A stretch of 64,000 nt of DNA from Streptosporangiaceae bacterium NEAU-GS5 (GTDB lineage Bacteria; Actinomycetota; Actinomycetes; Streptosporangiales; Streptosporangiaceae), in the NCBI GenBank assembly GCA_017592665.1, contig JAGFNW010000023.1, positions 1 to 64,000 on the forward strand, read 5' to 3'. The notes beneath the pieces are model-generated. The model was not told the origin of the DNA. It saw only the letters and a list, made by a program, of their open reading frames with translations, and did not search any database. Numbering within the stretch: the stretch's first letter is position 1; each line of letters begins with the position of its first letter. Shown piece by piece: positions 1 through 9,597 of the stretch. A program made the translations under genes and the position numbers.

Positions 1-48
1 CCAGCGGGCATCGGACAGGTCCGAGGGGTACGGGCGACGGGGGGTCAT
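1..48 (-). mobile_element. IS5-type transposase, N-terminal fragment cut by window edge
   Basis: Reading leftward from an ATG at 48, the 16 visible codons encode MTPRRPYPSDLSDARW. This matches the start of the actinobacterial IS5-type (DUF4096) transposases, whose N-terminus typically reads RRPYPSDLSDARW followed by ELIEP. The rest of the gene lies outside the window. The IS end should fall between about 49 and 100, just upstream of the start. No terminal inverted repeat can be confirmed because the other end is missing. It is not possible to say whether the element is intact. Confidence 0.65.
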
Positions 49-269
49 GGCTCTCTGCTAACCCAACGCGCACGTGAGGCCGCGCATCTCAGGAAGTGGG
101 CGGTTCCCGGCCAGTTCGAGATCAGACTGACTGTGGGGCCGTTCGTCGGACCAAACGACAACGCGACGCCTGCAGCAGCCGTGTCTCAAGACATGCATTC
201 CCCGCTATTGGCGCACATCGGACCGGTCACGAATGCCGCGAACCACACCGAATCATTGTCAGACGCCTG
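49..269. other. Intergenic between IS and pgi 3' end, no gene seen
   Basis: No open frame with good codon usage or a ribosome binding site was found on either strand. The left part should contain the terminus of the insertion sequence, and the right part is the region downstream of pgi. No clear terminator hairpin was seen after the pgi stop. Confidence 0.5.
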
Positions 270-1925
<1,656 letters not shown>

Positions 1926-2003
1926 CGATCCTGCCAGAATCGGGACCGATTACGCGGCGGGCGCGCCAGGAATGTCCCGGCGCGCCCGTCACGGAGGTAG
2001 GTG

Positions 2004-2750
2004 TCAGGCTCGCGAGCGGCGCATGCCGGCGATGCCGACCCCGGCGCCCACAACGCCCACGACGATGCCGATGGCGCCGAGGAGCCGGGCCGTGCCGTCC
2101 GAGGAGGACGACGAGGTGGCGGCGGGCTGGGCGGCCACGATCGTGCTCGACGGGGCGGCGGCCGGGGTCGCGGCCGCGCTGGCGGCGGGGCTTGCCGCGT
2201 GACCCGTCTCATCACCGGTCGCCGGCACGAGCTTCAGCGTGGGGGTGGGGTGCTCGGCCTCCGAGCCGTCCGACTTGGCCGGGTCGGCCCACTTGACGAC
2301 CTCGCCGTTGGAGTACGTCTGGTCGGTCGGGAAGGCCAGCGAGTCGACCTTGGGCAGGGGGCCGACCGACACCTCGAACTCCTGGAACTGGCCCGGCTGG
2401 ATCGCGCCGCCGGACCAGGTGATCTTCAGGACGGAATCGGTCACCTTGTCGCCGTCGTCCATGACGACGGGCTGGGGCAGCTTGCCGTTGAGGATCTTGA
2501 CCTTCCAGCCGGGGACGGGCCGCACGGACACGAAGGGCAGCGGGTTGTCCGTGGGGAAGGTCACCTCGACCTTGGTGGTGTCGGCGTTGTCGCGCTCGTT
2601 GGGCACCCGGAACGCGATCTTGGTGAAGCCGCCCTGCTCGGCGACGCTCGGGTTGATGGTGACGTGGGCGAGGGCCGGGATGGCCAGGCCGATGACGAGC
2701 GCGAGCGCGCCCGCTGCGACCGCGCTGACACGGCCGGTGATCGTGGTCAT
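2004..2750 (-). CDS. YcnI-like copper-binding membrane protein (DUF1775)
   Basis: 248 residues. A signal peptide (about 1-29) ends in LAIPALA, so the mature protein would begin with HVTINPS. The N-terminal His after processing is the copper ligand in the YcnI family. The DUF1775 beta-sandwich follows (about 30-165, with the PGWKVKI segment), then a Thr/Ala-rich linker and a C-terminal transmembrane helix (about 218-240) ending in RRSRA. The start is supported by an AGGAG 8 bases upstream. The membrane protein gene at 2786 lies just upstream on the same strand. The likely role is extracytoplasmic copper handling; this is family knowledge, not shown here. Confidence 0.88.
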   Translation of the reverse strand: MTTITGRVSAVAAGALALVIGLAIPALAHVTINPSVAEQGGFTKIAFRVPNERDNADTTKVEVTFPTDNPLPFVSVRPVPGWKVKILNGKLPQPVVMDDGDKVTDSVLKITWSGGAIQPGQFQEFEVSVGPLPKVDSLAFPTDQTYSNGEVVKWADPAKSDGSEAEHPTPTLKLVPATGDETGHAASPAASAAATPAAAPSSTIVAAQPAATSSSSSDGTARLLGAIGIVVGVVGAGVGIAGMRRSRA

Positions 2751-2785
2751 TCGAAAGAACTCCTGTCGTCTGCTTTAAGGGGGAA

Positions 2786-3337
2786 TCAGAAGGCAGACAG
2801 AACGGGAGGACCTCGACGGGGAATGGCGTGCCGCAGAATCAGCCGGCGCGGGCGCGGCGCCTCGGCCCACACGGGCGCGGACGCCGCACCGACCGGCTCG
2901 AAGACGGTGGAGACGGGAAGGAGCAGGCGCAGAGCCCGGCCGTAGGCGCGGCGGAGCACGGCCCACAGGGCCGCCTCGCCCTGGGCCACCCACCAGCCGG
3001 TGAGCAGGGACGCCGTGCCGTGCGCGGCGATCATGCCGACGGCGGCGCCGAGACCGCCCTTCACGTCGTGCACGTGGAAGGCCGGCGCGAGGCTCGATCC
3101 GAGCAGGAAGTGGAGCAGGACCTGGGCCGAGACGAGCAACCCGACCACGGTCGCGGGTGACCGCTCACGCCCGGCGAGCGCCGCCGCGGCCGCCATGACC
3201 GCGAGCCCGCCCACGAGCATCGCGTTGGCCGTCGGCCCGGCGCCTCCGGCGAACCGGTGCGCCACCACGGCCAGCAGCACGCAGACGACCGCGAAGGCGG
3301 CCGCCCTGATGACCCTCAAGGGTAGGTTCGCGCGCAT
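2786..3337 (-). CDS. Hypothetical polytopic membrane protein next to ycnI
   Basis: 183 residues with about four hydrophobic helices (roughly 8-28, 36-55, 60-80 and 88-112), then an Arg/Pro-rich hydrophilic tail of about 70 residues. The segment FHVHDVKGG carries two His that could bind metal. It ends 35 bases before the ycnI-like start on the same strand, so the two probably share a transcript and a copper-related role (inferred from context only). The start is uncertain: an ATG at 3358 adds seven residues, but MRANLPLRV at 3337 looks more natural. Confidence 0.65.
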   Translation of the reverse strand: MRANLPLRVIRAAAFAVVCVLLAVVAHRFAGGAGPTANAMLVGGLAVMAAAAALAGRERSPATVVGLLVSAQVLLHFLLGSSLAPAFHVHDVKGGLGAAVGMIAAHGTASLLTGWWVAQGEAALWAVLRRAYGRALRLLLPVSTVFEPVGAASAPVWAEAPRPRRLILRHAIPRRGPPVLSAF

Positions 3338-3361
3338 GCCGCGCGTATTCTCGCACAAACG

Positions 3362-3967
3362 TCAGCCCAGGAGTGTCCTGATCGCGGCGCCCGGATCGGC
3401 GATCTCGGCGCCGTGCGAGAAGACGACGCGGCCGGTGGCATATTGGGCGATCCGGTGCAGCGACTTCTCGGCCGTCACGGGGTCGGCCGTGAAGACGGCC
3501 GGCGCGCGGTAGAGCTCGCCGTGCATGGTGCCGAGGGCGTCGCCGACCAGCAGGATGTCCTCGTCATCGAAGATCAGGCAGAGGTGGCCCGGCGTGTGCC
3601 CAGGCGTCTCGAGCACGCTCAGCCCGCGGATGCCCTGGCCTTCCTCGACGGGCCGGATCTCGCCCTCGTAGCGGTCGTGGGCGCTGGCCCAGACCGTCGC
3701 CCGCGACGCCAGCGAGCGGACGTCGGCCAGCCCGCCCACGTGGTCGGGATGCTCGTGGGTGAGGACGACGTCGGTGACATCGGACCAGGTCGCGCCGATG
3801 GCCGCGAGCTTCGCGGTGATCAGGGGCGGGGTCTCGGCCAGTCCCGTGTCGACCAGGAGCAGGCCGTCGCGATGGTCGATCAGGAAGCAGCGGACCTCGT
3901 AGTCCATGGGATCGGGGCCGACCATCCCGGCAGGAATGTGGACCTGGGTCGCCACGGGGTGGATCAT
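3362..3967 (-). CDS. Metallo-beta-lactamase-fold hydrolase
   Basis: 201-residue cytosolic MBL-fold protein. It has D40-T-G, the dizinc motif HEHPDH at 71-76, a GDALGT Asp ligand near 139 and a late His in FSHGAEI. The closest style is the N-acyl homoserine lactonase (AttM/AiiA-like) group, but lactonase substrate specificity cannot be read from the motifs. The ATG has a GAAGGGAA ribosome site. It is divergent from the PIG-L gene at 4058, and an inverted repeat (4008-4046) lies between the two. Confidence 0.85.
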   Translation of the reverse strand: MIHPVATQVHIPAGMVGPDPMDYEVRCFLIDHRDGLLLVDTGLAETPPLITAKLAAIGATWSDVTDVVLTHEHPDHVGGLADVRSLASRATVWASAHDRYEGEIRPVEEGQGIRGLSVLETPGHTPGHLCLIFDDEDILLVGDALGTMHGELYRAPAVFTADPVTAEKSLHRIAQYATGRVVFSHGAEIADPGAAIRTLLG

Positions 3968-4007
3968 GCGCGTTCCCTTCCGCGAGCCGGGCGTGAACGA
4001 TCAGACT

Positions 4008-4046
4008 ACGTCCGGCCGTAGGAATGTTTCATTGAATGACGGACGT
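4008..4046. promoter_or_regulatory. Inverted repeat in divergent MBL / PIG-L promoter region
   Basis: ACGTCCG (4008-4014) and CGGACGT (4040-4046) form a perfect 7-base inverted repeat 25 bases apart. It spans the space between the two divergent genes. A -10-like TTTAAT at 4046-4051 ends six bases before the ATG of the plus-strand gene. AGACTA at 4003-4008 reads TAGACT... as TAGTCT on the minus strand and could be the -10 for the hydrolase. An operator role is inferred. Confidence 0.3.
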
Positions 4047-4057
4047 TTAATGGCGTT

Positions 4058-4870
4058 ATGGACTTGACCGTGATGGCCGTGCACGCCCATCCCGACGACG
4101 AGGTGATCGGGACCGGCGGAATGCTGGCCCGATATTCCGATGAGGGTATCCGTACCGTGCTGGTGACCTGCACCAACGGCGAGCAGGGCGACGGCCCGGA
4201 CGGCGTGAAGCCGGGCGAGCCCGGGCACGACGAGGCCGCGGTCTCCCAGGTGCGCCTGGCGGAGCTCCGCGAGTCGGCCGGGCACCTCGGGATCTCCGAC
4301 GTGGAGCTGCTCGGCTACCGCGACAGCGGCATGGAAGGCTGGAACGCCAACAAGCATCCGGAGGCGTTCGCGAACACCCCGGTCGACGTCGCCGCGGCGA
4401 AGCTGGCCGTGCTGATCGAGCGCTACCGGCCGCAGGTCGTCGTGACGTACGACGAGAAGGGCGGCTACGGGCATCCCGACCACGTGCAGGCCCACCGGGT
4501 CGCGGTCGCGGCCGTCGAGCTCTCCGGCATCCCCGACAAGCTCTACTACACCGCCATCCCGCGCAGCTGGATGCGGACCATGTCCGACTACATGCGCGAG
4601 GCCGGCGTCCAGGACGCCGAAGACTGGGAGATCCCCGACGAGTACGGCACGCCGGACGAGCTGGTCACCACGATCCTCGACGTGTCCCTGTACTCGGAGC
4701 GCAAGCTGAAGGCCATCGAGGCGCACGGCAGCCAGGGCGACAGCGCGTTCATCCTCGGCATGCCCGACGAGGTGCAGCGCCTGTTCTTCTCGGGCGAGGC
4801 GTACACCCGGCAGCTGTGCAAGGTCCAGGCGCCCGACCACGAGGACGACCTTTTCGCCGGGCTCCGATAG
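4058..4870 (+). CDS. PIG-L family N-acetylglucosaminyl deacetylase-like protein
   Basis: 270 residues of the LmbE/PIG-L zinc deacetylase fold. The metal and catalytic motif HAHPDDE is at residues 9-15 and the second zinc His is in YGHPDHV (about 142-148). Family members include MshB and Mca of mycothiol metabolism. The spacing and the ending FFSGEAYTRQL resemble Mca (mycothiol S-conjugate amidase), so a role in clearing mycothiol conjugates is plausible. I cannot separate Mca from a generic deacetylase without alignment. The ATG follows a -10-like hexamer by six bases, with no Shine-Dalgarno, so the message may be leaderless. Confidence 0.85.
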   Translation: MDLTVMAVHAHPDDEVIGTGGMLARYSDEGIRTVLVTCTNGEQGDGPDGVKPGEPGHDEAAVSQVRLAELRESAGHLGISDVELLGYRDSGMEGWNANKHPEAFANTPVDVAAAKLAVLIERYRPQVVVTYDEKGGYGHPDHVQAHRVAVAAVELSGIPDKLYYTAIPRSWMRTMSDYMREAGVQDAEDWEIPDEYGTPDELVTTILDVSLYSERKLKAIEAHGSQGDSAFILGMPDEVQRLFFSGEAYTRQLCKVQAPDHEDDLFAGLR

Positions 4871-4948
4871 CCCTCGACATCAGCGGCATAAAAGGACCTT
4901 TACCGGACAACCCACTTCCCACCCCCCAAATCGGGGCATTTGCCGATC

Positions 4949-6205
4949 ATGGTGGAGGGGTTGTCCGACGATGAGCGATCCGAGCTCGTACGGCTGCGAG
5001 CGGAGGTCGCCCGCCTGCGCCGGCCGAACCGGCGCTGGCGGAATGTGACCGGCGTCATCCTGGTGGTGCTCGGCTGCCTGGTCCTGCCGTTCGCGCTGAC
5101 CGGCGTCTGGGCGGCCGCGCAGGTCTCCGACACGAGCCGCTACGTCGAGAACGTCGCGCCGCTGGCGAGCGACCCGCAGATCCAGGCCGCGGTGACCGAC
5201 CGCGTCACCAACGAGATCATGAAGTATCTGAACGTGCCGGCGATCCTGAACGACGTCGTCACGGCGCTGGAGGGCAAGGGCCTGCCCCCGAAGGTCGGCG
5301 ACCGGCTCGAGGGCCTGGCCGGGCCGCTGGCCGGAGGGGTACGGGGCTTCCTCCACGACAAGATCGGCGACGTGGTCCGCAGCGACGCGTTCCGGCGGGT
5401 GTGGATCGAGGTCAACAAGGTCGCCCACACCCAGCTGCAGGCCGTGCTCTCGGGACACGGCAGCCAGGCGATCAAGCTGTCGGGCAACACGGTCAACCTG
5501 GATCTCGGACCGATCATCAACCGGGTGAAGCAGCGGCTGGTCGCCGCCGGGCTCGGCGTGGCCGCCAACATCCCGGACATCCACCCCACGATCAAGCTGT
5601 TCAGCTCGCCCGACCTGGTCAAGTGGCAGACCGCCTACCAGTGGCTGACCACGCTCCGGTGGGTGCTGCCGATCGTGGCGCTGGTGCTGATCGTGCTGGG
5701 CGTCTACGTGGCGCCCAGCCATCGCCGCGTCCTGGTCGGCGCGGGCCTCGGCGTGGGCGTCGCCATGTTCGCCGTGGCCGTCGGGCTCACCCTCGGCCGC
5801 AGCGCCTATCTGACGTCGATCGGCGAGCACGGCCTGAAGACGGTGGCCGGGGCCGACGTGTTCGACACGCTCGTCAGGTTCCTGCGGTCGGGCCTCCGGA
5901 CGATCCTGGTCCTCGGGCTGGTGGTGGCGGCGGCGGCCTTCATGGCGGGTCCTTCCGTCACGGCGGTGAACACGCGGGCCGCGGTGACCAGCGGCATCGT
6001 CCGCCTGCGACGGCTCAGTCACCTGGAGACCGGCCGCGTCGGCGCCTGGTTGCACCTCAACATCGTGCTGGCCCGGATCGCCGTGGTCGCCGTCGCGGTG
6101 CTCGTCTTCGTCTTCTGGGACCGCCCCACGGGGCTGGTCGTCCTCGTGATCGCCCTGCTCACCCTGGTCGCTCTCGGCCTGCTCGAACTGGTCGCCTGCG
6201 CCTAG
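4949..6205 (+). CDS. Hypothetical multi-pass membrane protein
   Basis: 418 residues of unknown function, in a style common in Streptosporangiales. A short cytosolic coiled-coil-like start (DDERSELVRLRAEVARL) is followed by a first helix (about 30-52). An extracytoplasmic domain of about 180 residues follows. Four to five helices then lie in the C-terminal half (about 230-250, 258-282, 315-340 and 372-415). The start is unsure: ATGs at 4940 and 4949 are in frame and neither has a good ribosome site. Its 3' end overlaps the convergent RDD gene by 47 bases. Confidence 0.75.
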   Translation: MVEGLSDDERSELVRLRAEVARLRRPNRRWRNVTGVILVVLGCLVLPFALTGVWAAAQVSDTSRYVENVAPLASDPQIQAAVTDRVTNEIMKYLNVPAILNDVVTALEGKGLPPKVGDRLEGLAGPLAGGVRGFLHDKIGDVVRSDAFRRVWIEVNKVAHTQLQAVLSGHGSQAIKLSGNTVNLDLGPIINRVKQRLVAAGLGVAANIPDIHPTIKLFSSPDLVKWQTAYQWLTTLRWVLPIVALVLIVLGVYVAPSHRRVLVGAGLGVGVAMFAVAVGLTLGRSAYLTSIGEHGLKTVAGADVFDTLVRFLRSGLRTILVLGLVVAAAAFMAGPSVTAVNTRAAVTSGIVRLRRLSHLETGRVGAWLHLNIVLARIAVVAVAVLVFVFWDRPTGLVVLVIALLTLVALGLLELVACA

Positions 6206-6749
6206 CCGGCGCGTACACGACGACCGTGCCGAAGACCATGTCGAGCAGGGACCGGCGGCGGGCGTCGAGCAGCACGGACACGAGGCCCACCAGCCAGACG
6301 GGCGCGAGCGCGAGGCCCACCACCGCCCGCAGGAGTGCCCGGACGAAGCCGAGGCGGCGCAGGGCTCTGTCGCGGACCGCGACCCCCATGACGGCGTCGC
6401 CGACGGTCTGTCCGGTCAGCCACCAGGCGACCGTGAAATAGACCGTGGGCAGCGCCGACACGACGGCCTGGGTGACGGAGTGGATCCACGACGGGATCCC
6501 GTCGAAGGTCAGGCTCGCGCCGCCGACGAGCACGGCGTAGACCGCGGCCGAGGCGACGACCAGGACCAGAACGTCGATCAGCAACGCCGCCACCCGCGAC
6601 ACCAGCCCGGCGAAGGCGCCGTGCGCCGGCGGCCCGCCGTCCTGCGTCGGCGCGCGCGGCACCCGCGCGGCCGACGGCATGCCGGGCGGCTCCTGGGCTG
6701 CCGGCTCTTGCGGCCGCGGCCTTTCGGGCGGGGGTGTTCCGGCGCTCAA
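6159..6749 (-). CDS. RDD family membrane protein
   Basis: 196 residues. A Pro-rich cytosolic N-terminus (1-45) is followed by an RDD domain with the opening FAGLVSRVAALLIDVLVLV (Arg then Asp in the first helix) and two further membrane segments. The start is TTG at 6749, overlapping the stop of the upstream gene (TTGA), which implies translational coupling. RDD proteins are poorly characterised; some act in ion transport. The 3' end overlaps the convergent membrane protein gene. Confidence 0.85.
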   Translation of the reverse strand: MSAGTPPPERPRPQEPAAQEPPGMPSAARVPRAPTQDGGPPAHGAFAGLVSRVAALLIDVLVLVVASAAVYAVLVGGASLTFDGIPSWIHSVTQAVVSALPTVYFTVAWWLTGQTVGDAVMGVAVRDRALRRLGFVRALLRAVVGLALAPVWLVGLVSVLLDARRRSLLDMVFGTVVVYAPARRRRPVRAGRERPG

Positions 6750-7354
6750 GCGCCGCTGGAGGCCGGGGGCTCGCCGCGACGCAGCAGGCGCTGGAATCCG
6801 GCCTCCACGCGGGAGTCGGCCTCACGCGCGACGCCTTCGGCCGCCCGGCCCGCGTCCGACACAGCCCCGTAGACCTGGTCGAACACCAGGTCGCGGATGG
6901 CGTCGTCGTGCGCAAGATCCTCGATGAGCGGCGGGACCACGTTGACCCGGGCCCAGGCGATGGCCCGATCCGACTCGGCCTTCAGCAGCGCCGCCGCGTC
7001 CTCACTGACCGAGTCGGCCACCGCGCGGCCGTGCGCGACCAGGTCTTCGACGCCGTCGCCGGCCCGCGTCACCATCCGCCGCATCGGGCCGGTGACCCAG
7101 GCCACGGGCGCGGAGCCGGCCACGGCCCGGCCGGTCGCGACCGGATCGCTGATGGTCTTCACCCCGTCGCCGACGGCCTTCTTACCCATGGCCATGGCAT
7201 GACGCGCCGCGGCAGCAGTACGGTCGGCCAGGCCGATCGCGAGCGCGGTCACCTCGCCCACACGCTCAGGCTCCGCGCCGAGCGTCCGGCGCACCTGGCG
7301 CTCCATGAGCACGGCGACGCCGAGGCACATCTTCGGAAACGATGACTCCCGCAT
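6746..7354 (-). CDS. Hypothetical helical protein, upstream partner of RDD gene
   Basis: 202 residues, no recognised domain. It is almost entirely predicted helix with alternating Ala/Val and charged residues (for example VRRTLGAEPERVGEVTALAI and DDAIRDLVFDQVYGAVSDAG), which suggests an amphipathic bundle or coiled coil. ATG 7354 is preceded by GGGGGAG at good spacing. A longer upstream frame exists but would overlap the divergent lyase gene and lacks a ribosome site. It ends in a 4-base overlap with the RDD start, so both are probably one operon. Confidence 0.7.
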   Translation of the reverse strand: MRESSFPKMCLGVAVLMERQVRRTLGAEPERVGEVTALAIGLADRTAAAARHAMAMGKKAVGDGVKTISDPVATGRAVAGSAPVAWVTGPMRRMVTRAGDGVEDLVAHGRAVADSVSEDAAALLKAESDRAIAWARVNVVPPLIEDLAHDDAIRDLVFDQVYGAVSDAGRAAEGVAREADSRVEAGFQRLLRRGEPPASSGA

Positions 7355-7425
7355 GCGTGCTCCCCCCAGCCGTCGGGGGGATCGCGGTCGTGCTCGATCC
7401 TTCCCGCATAGGCGACAATTCATGC

Positions 7426-9597
7426 GTGATCCGGCCGTCCAGGCGAGTGTTCGTGCAGCTCGGCGTAGCCGGGCTGCTGTCGGCGTGCGCGGCCGGCCCG
7501 GCGCGCCGGGACGCCGGGATCCTCCCGCTCCTGGCGCGGCGCTGGCGGGAGGTGACGCTGGGATCGGGATACGACCCGGCCGCCGAGCCCTACCGGGGAT
7601 GGCTGGCCCGGCTGGGCGCCACCGCCGCCCGGCACCGGGACGCGATGGCTCCATCCGAGCGGTCCCTCTGGCCCGGCCTGCCCTTCCCCTCGCTCGCCGC
7701 CACGCCGCGGAGGCTGCTCACGCTCGCCCAGGCGTACGCGCTGCCGGGCACGGGGCTCACCGGCGATCACGCGACGGCGGCGGCCGTCGCGGCCGGGATC
7801 GGGCATTTCATCCAGCAGGTGTACGCGCCCGGCGCCGACCCCGACGGCAACTGGTGGAACTGGCAGATCGGCGCCCCGCGAGCGCTGCTCGAAGCCACCC
7901 TGCTCACCGGGCTGACCGGGCTGACCGGGCTGACCGGGCCCAATGGGTCGCCCGGCTCGGAGCTGTGCGCGGCCGTCGATCACTTCGTGCCGGAATCGGT
8001 CTTCTACGGCTACGACGGGACCAGCACCGGCGCCAACCGGGTCGACCTGTGCACGGTCATGCTGCTGCGCGGCATCGTCGGGGCCAACCCGGCCAAGGCC
8101 GCGCTGGCCGTGTCGGCGCTGTCGCCCGTCTTCCCGTACGTCACCGAAGGCGACGGCCTCTATGAGGACGGATCGTTCATCCAGCACACGACCGTCCCCT
8201 ATCAGGGCACCTATGGGCAGTCGCTGCTGTCGGGCCTCGCGACCCTGTTCGCGGTCCTGCGTGGCACGCCGTGGGAGGTCGGCGGCCTCGCGAGCCGGCA
8301 CGTGCGGGACGCGGTGGAGCGGTCGTTCGCGCCCTTCGTCCACGACGGGTCCTGCATGGATCTGGTCAGCGGGCGGGCCGTCGGCCGGGAGCCGTACGGG
8401 GATCATCTGCGAGGACGGGCCATCGCGGCCACGATCCTGCTGCTCGGCGAAGGGGCGTCCGGCGACGAGCGGCGGCGCTGGCAGAGCATGGTCAAGGGAT
8501 GGGTGCGGCGGGACGACTACCAGAACCATCCGTTCGACCCGGCCTCCCACGCCCGCCTCGCGTCCGTCCTCGACGACCCGGCGATCCCGGCCGCACCCGA
8601 ACCGATGGGGCATCGGCTGCTGCCGATGAGCGCACGCGCCGTCCACCGGCGGCCCGGCTGGTGCGCCGCCCTCAGCATGGCCTCCCACCGGGTCGGACAC
8701 TACGAGCACGGCAACGGCGAGAACCTGCGCGGCTGGCACACCGGCTCAGGAATGCTCTACTGGTGGGCCGCGGGCCACGCCGATCACTACTCCGAGGGCT
8801 TCTGGCCGGCCGTCGACCCCTACCGGCTACCCGGCACGACCGTCTCGGCCAAGCGGCTGCCCGACGGCGCGGGCGGAGCCTGGGGTGACACCTGCCCGCC
8901 GGGGCGCTGGGTCGGCGGCGCCACCGACGGGACGTACGCGACCGTGGGCCAGCACCTGAACGGCCTGGAAAGCACGATGGAGGCCTTCAAGTCGTGGTTC
9001 TTCCTCGACGAGGCCGTGGTGTGCCTCGGAGCCGGGATCACGTCGGCTGACGGCGTGCCCGTGGAGACCATCGTCGACAACCGGCGCACCGGGGGTCTTC
9101 TTACGAAGGGCGACGGCTGGACGCATGTCGAGGGCCACGGGGGCTATGTCCACCCAGGCTCGGTCCAGACACTCCAAGCAGGCGACTTCACGACGATCTG
9201 GTTCGACCATGGGGTGGACCCGGGCGGGGCGTCATATGCGTACGCACTGCTGCCAGGGGCGAGCCGGGCGGACACGGAGGCGCGGGCCGACCTGGGGTGG
9301 GTCGAAGTGCTCGGCAACACGGCCCGGCAGCAGGGGGTGCACGTCCCTTCGCTGCGGATGACCATGGTCAACTTCTGGAACGCGGGAGCGGTGGCCGGTC
9401 TCTCCGCGTCCGCGCCGTGCGCCGTCCTCGTACGGGAGAACGGCGACGGCACCGCCACGATCACGGTCTCCGACCCGCGCGATGACCTGGACGAGCTGAC
9501 GCTGAGCTGGGATCGGCCGCTGGCGGCCCGGCCGGGACGGCACGTGTTCGGGCGGCCCGGGCCGGGCTCATCCCAGATCACCGTACGTTTTGCCTGA
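7426..9597 (+). CDS. Polysaccharide lyase family 8 (hyaluronate/chondroitin/xanthan lyase-like), Tat lipoprotein
   Basis: 723 residues. The N-terminus RPSRRVFVQLGVAG followed by LLSAC combines a twin-arginine motif with a lipobox (Cys about 21), so it is probably exported folded and anchored to the membrane. PL8 landmarks in order: NWWNWQIG (catalytic Asn region, about 145-152), SFIQHTTVPYQGTYG (catalytic His and Tyr, about 250-265), RGRAIAATI (Arg, about 328) and HYEHGNGENLRGWHTGSG (about 425-443). These enzymes cleave uronic-acid-containing glycans by beta-elimination. The substrate cannot be told from sequence alone. The start is the GTG giving the Tat motif. A 9-base repeat (ctgaccggg) encodes LTGLTGLTG near 7905-7938. 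It overlaps the GH95 gene tail by 20 bases. Confidence 0.87.
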   Translation: MIRPSRRVFVQLGVAGLLSACAAGPARRDAGILPLLARRWREVTLGSGYDPAAEPYRGWLARLGATAARHRDAMAPSERSLWPGLPFPSLAATPRRLLTLAQAYALPGTGLTGDHATAAAVAAGIGHFIQQVYAPGADPDGNWWNWQIGAPRALLEATLLTGLTGLTGLTGPNGSPGSELCAAVDHFVPESVFYGYDGTSTGANRVDLCTVMLLRGIVGANPAKAALAVSALSPVFPYVTEGDGLYEDGSFIQHTTVPYQGTYGQSLLSGLATLFAVLRGTPWEVGGLASRHVRDAVERSFAPFVHDGSCMDLVSGRAVGREPYGDHLRGRAIAATILLLGEGASGDERRRWQSMVKGWVRRDDYQNHPFDPASHARLASVLDDPAIPAAPEPMGHRLLPMSARAVHRRPGWCAALSMASHRVGHYEHGNGENLRGWHTGSGMLYWWAAGHADHYSEGFWPAVDPYRLPGTTVSAKRLPDGAGGAWGDTCPPGRWVGGATDGTYATVGQHLNGLESTMEAFKSWFFLDEAVVCLGAGITSADGVPVETIVDNRRTGGLLTKGDGWTHVEGHGGYVHPGSVQTLQAGDFTTIWFDHGVDPGGASYAYALLPGASRADTEARADLGWVEVLGNTARQQGVHVPSLRMTMVNFWNAGAVAGLSASAPCAVLVRENGDGTATITVSDPRDDLDELTLSWDRPLAARPGRHVFGRPGPGSSQITVRFA

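Noticed and set aside
3362-3967. Firm call of quorum-quenching lactonase for the MBL-fold protein
   Set aside because: The HEHPDH motif is shared by many hydrolases of the fold; substrate cannot be assigned.
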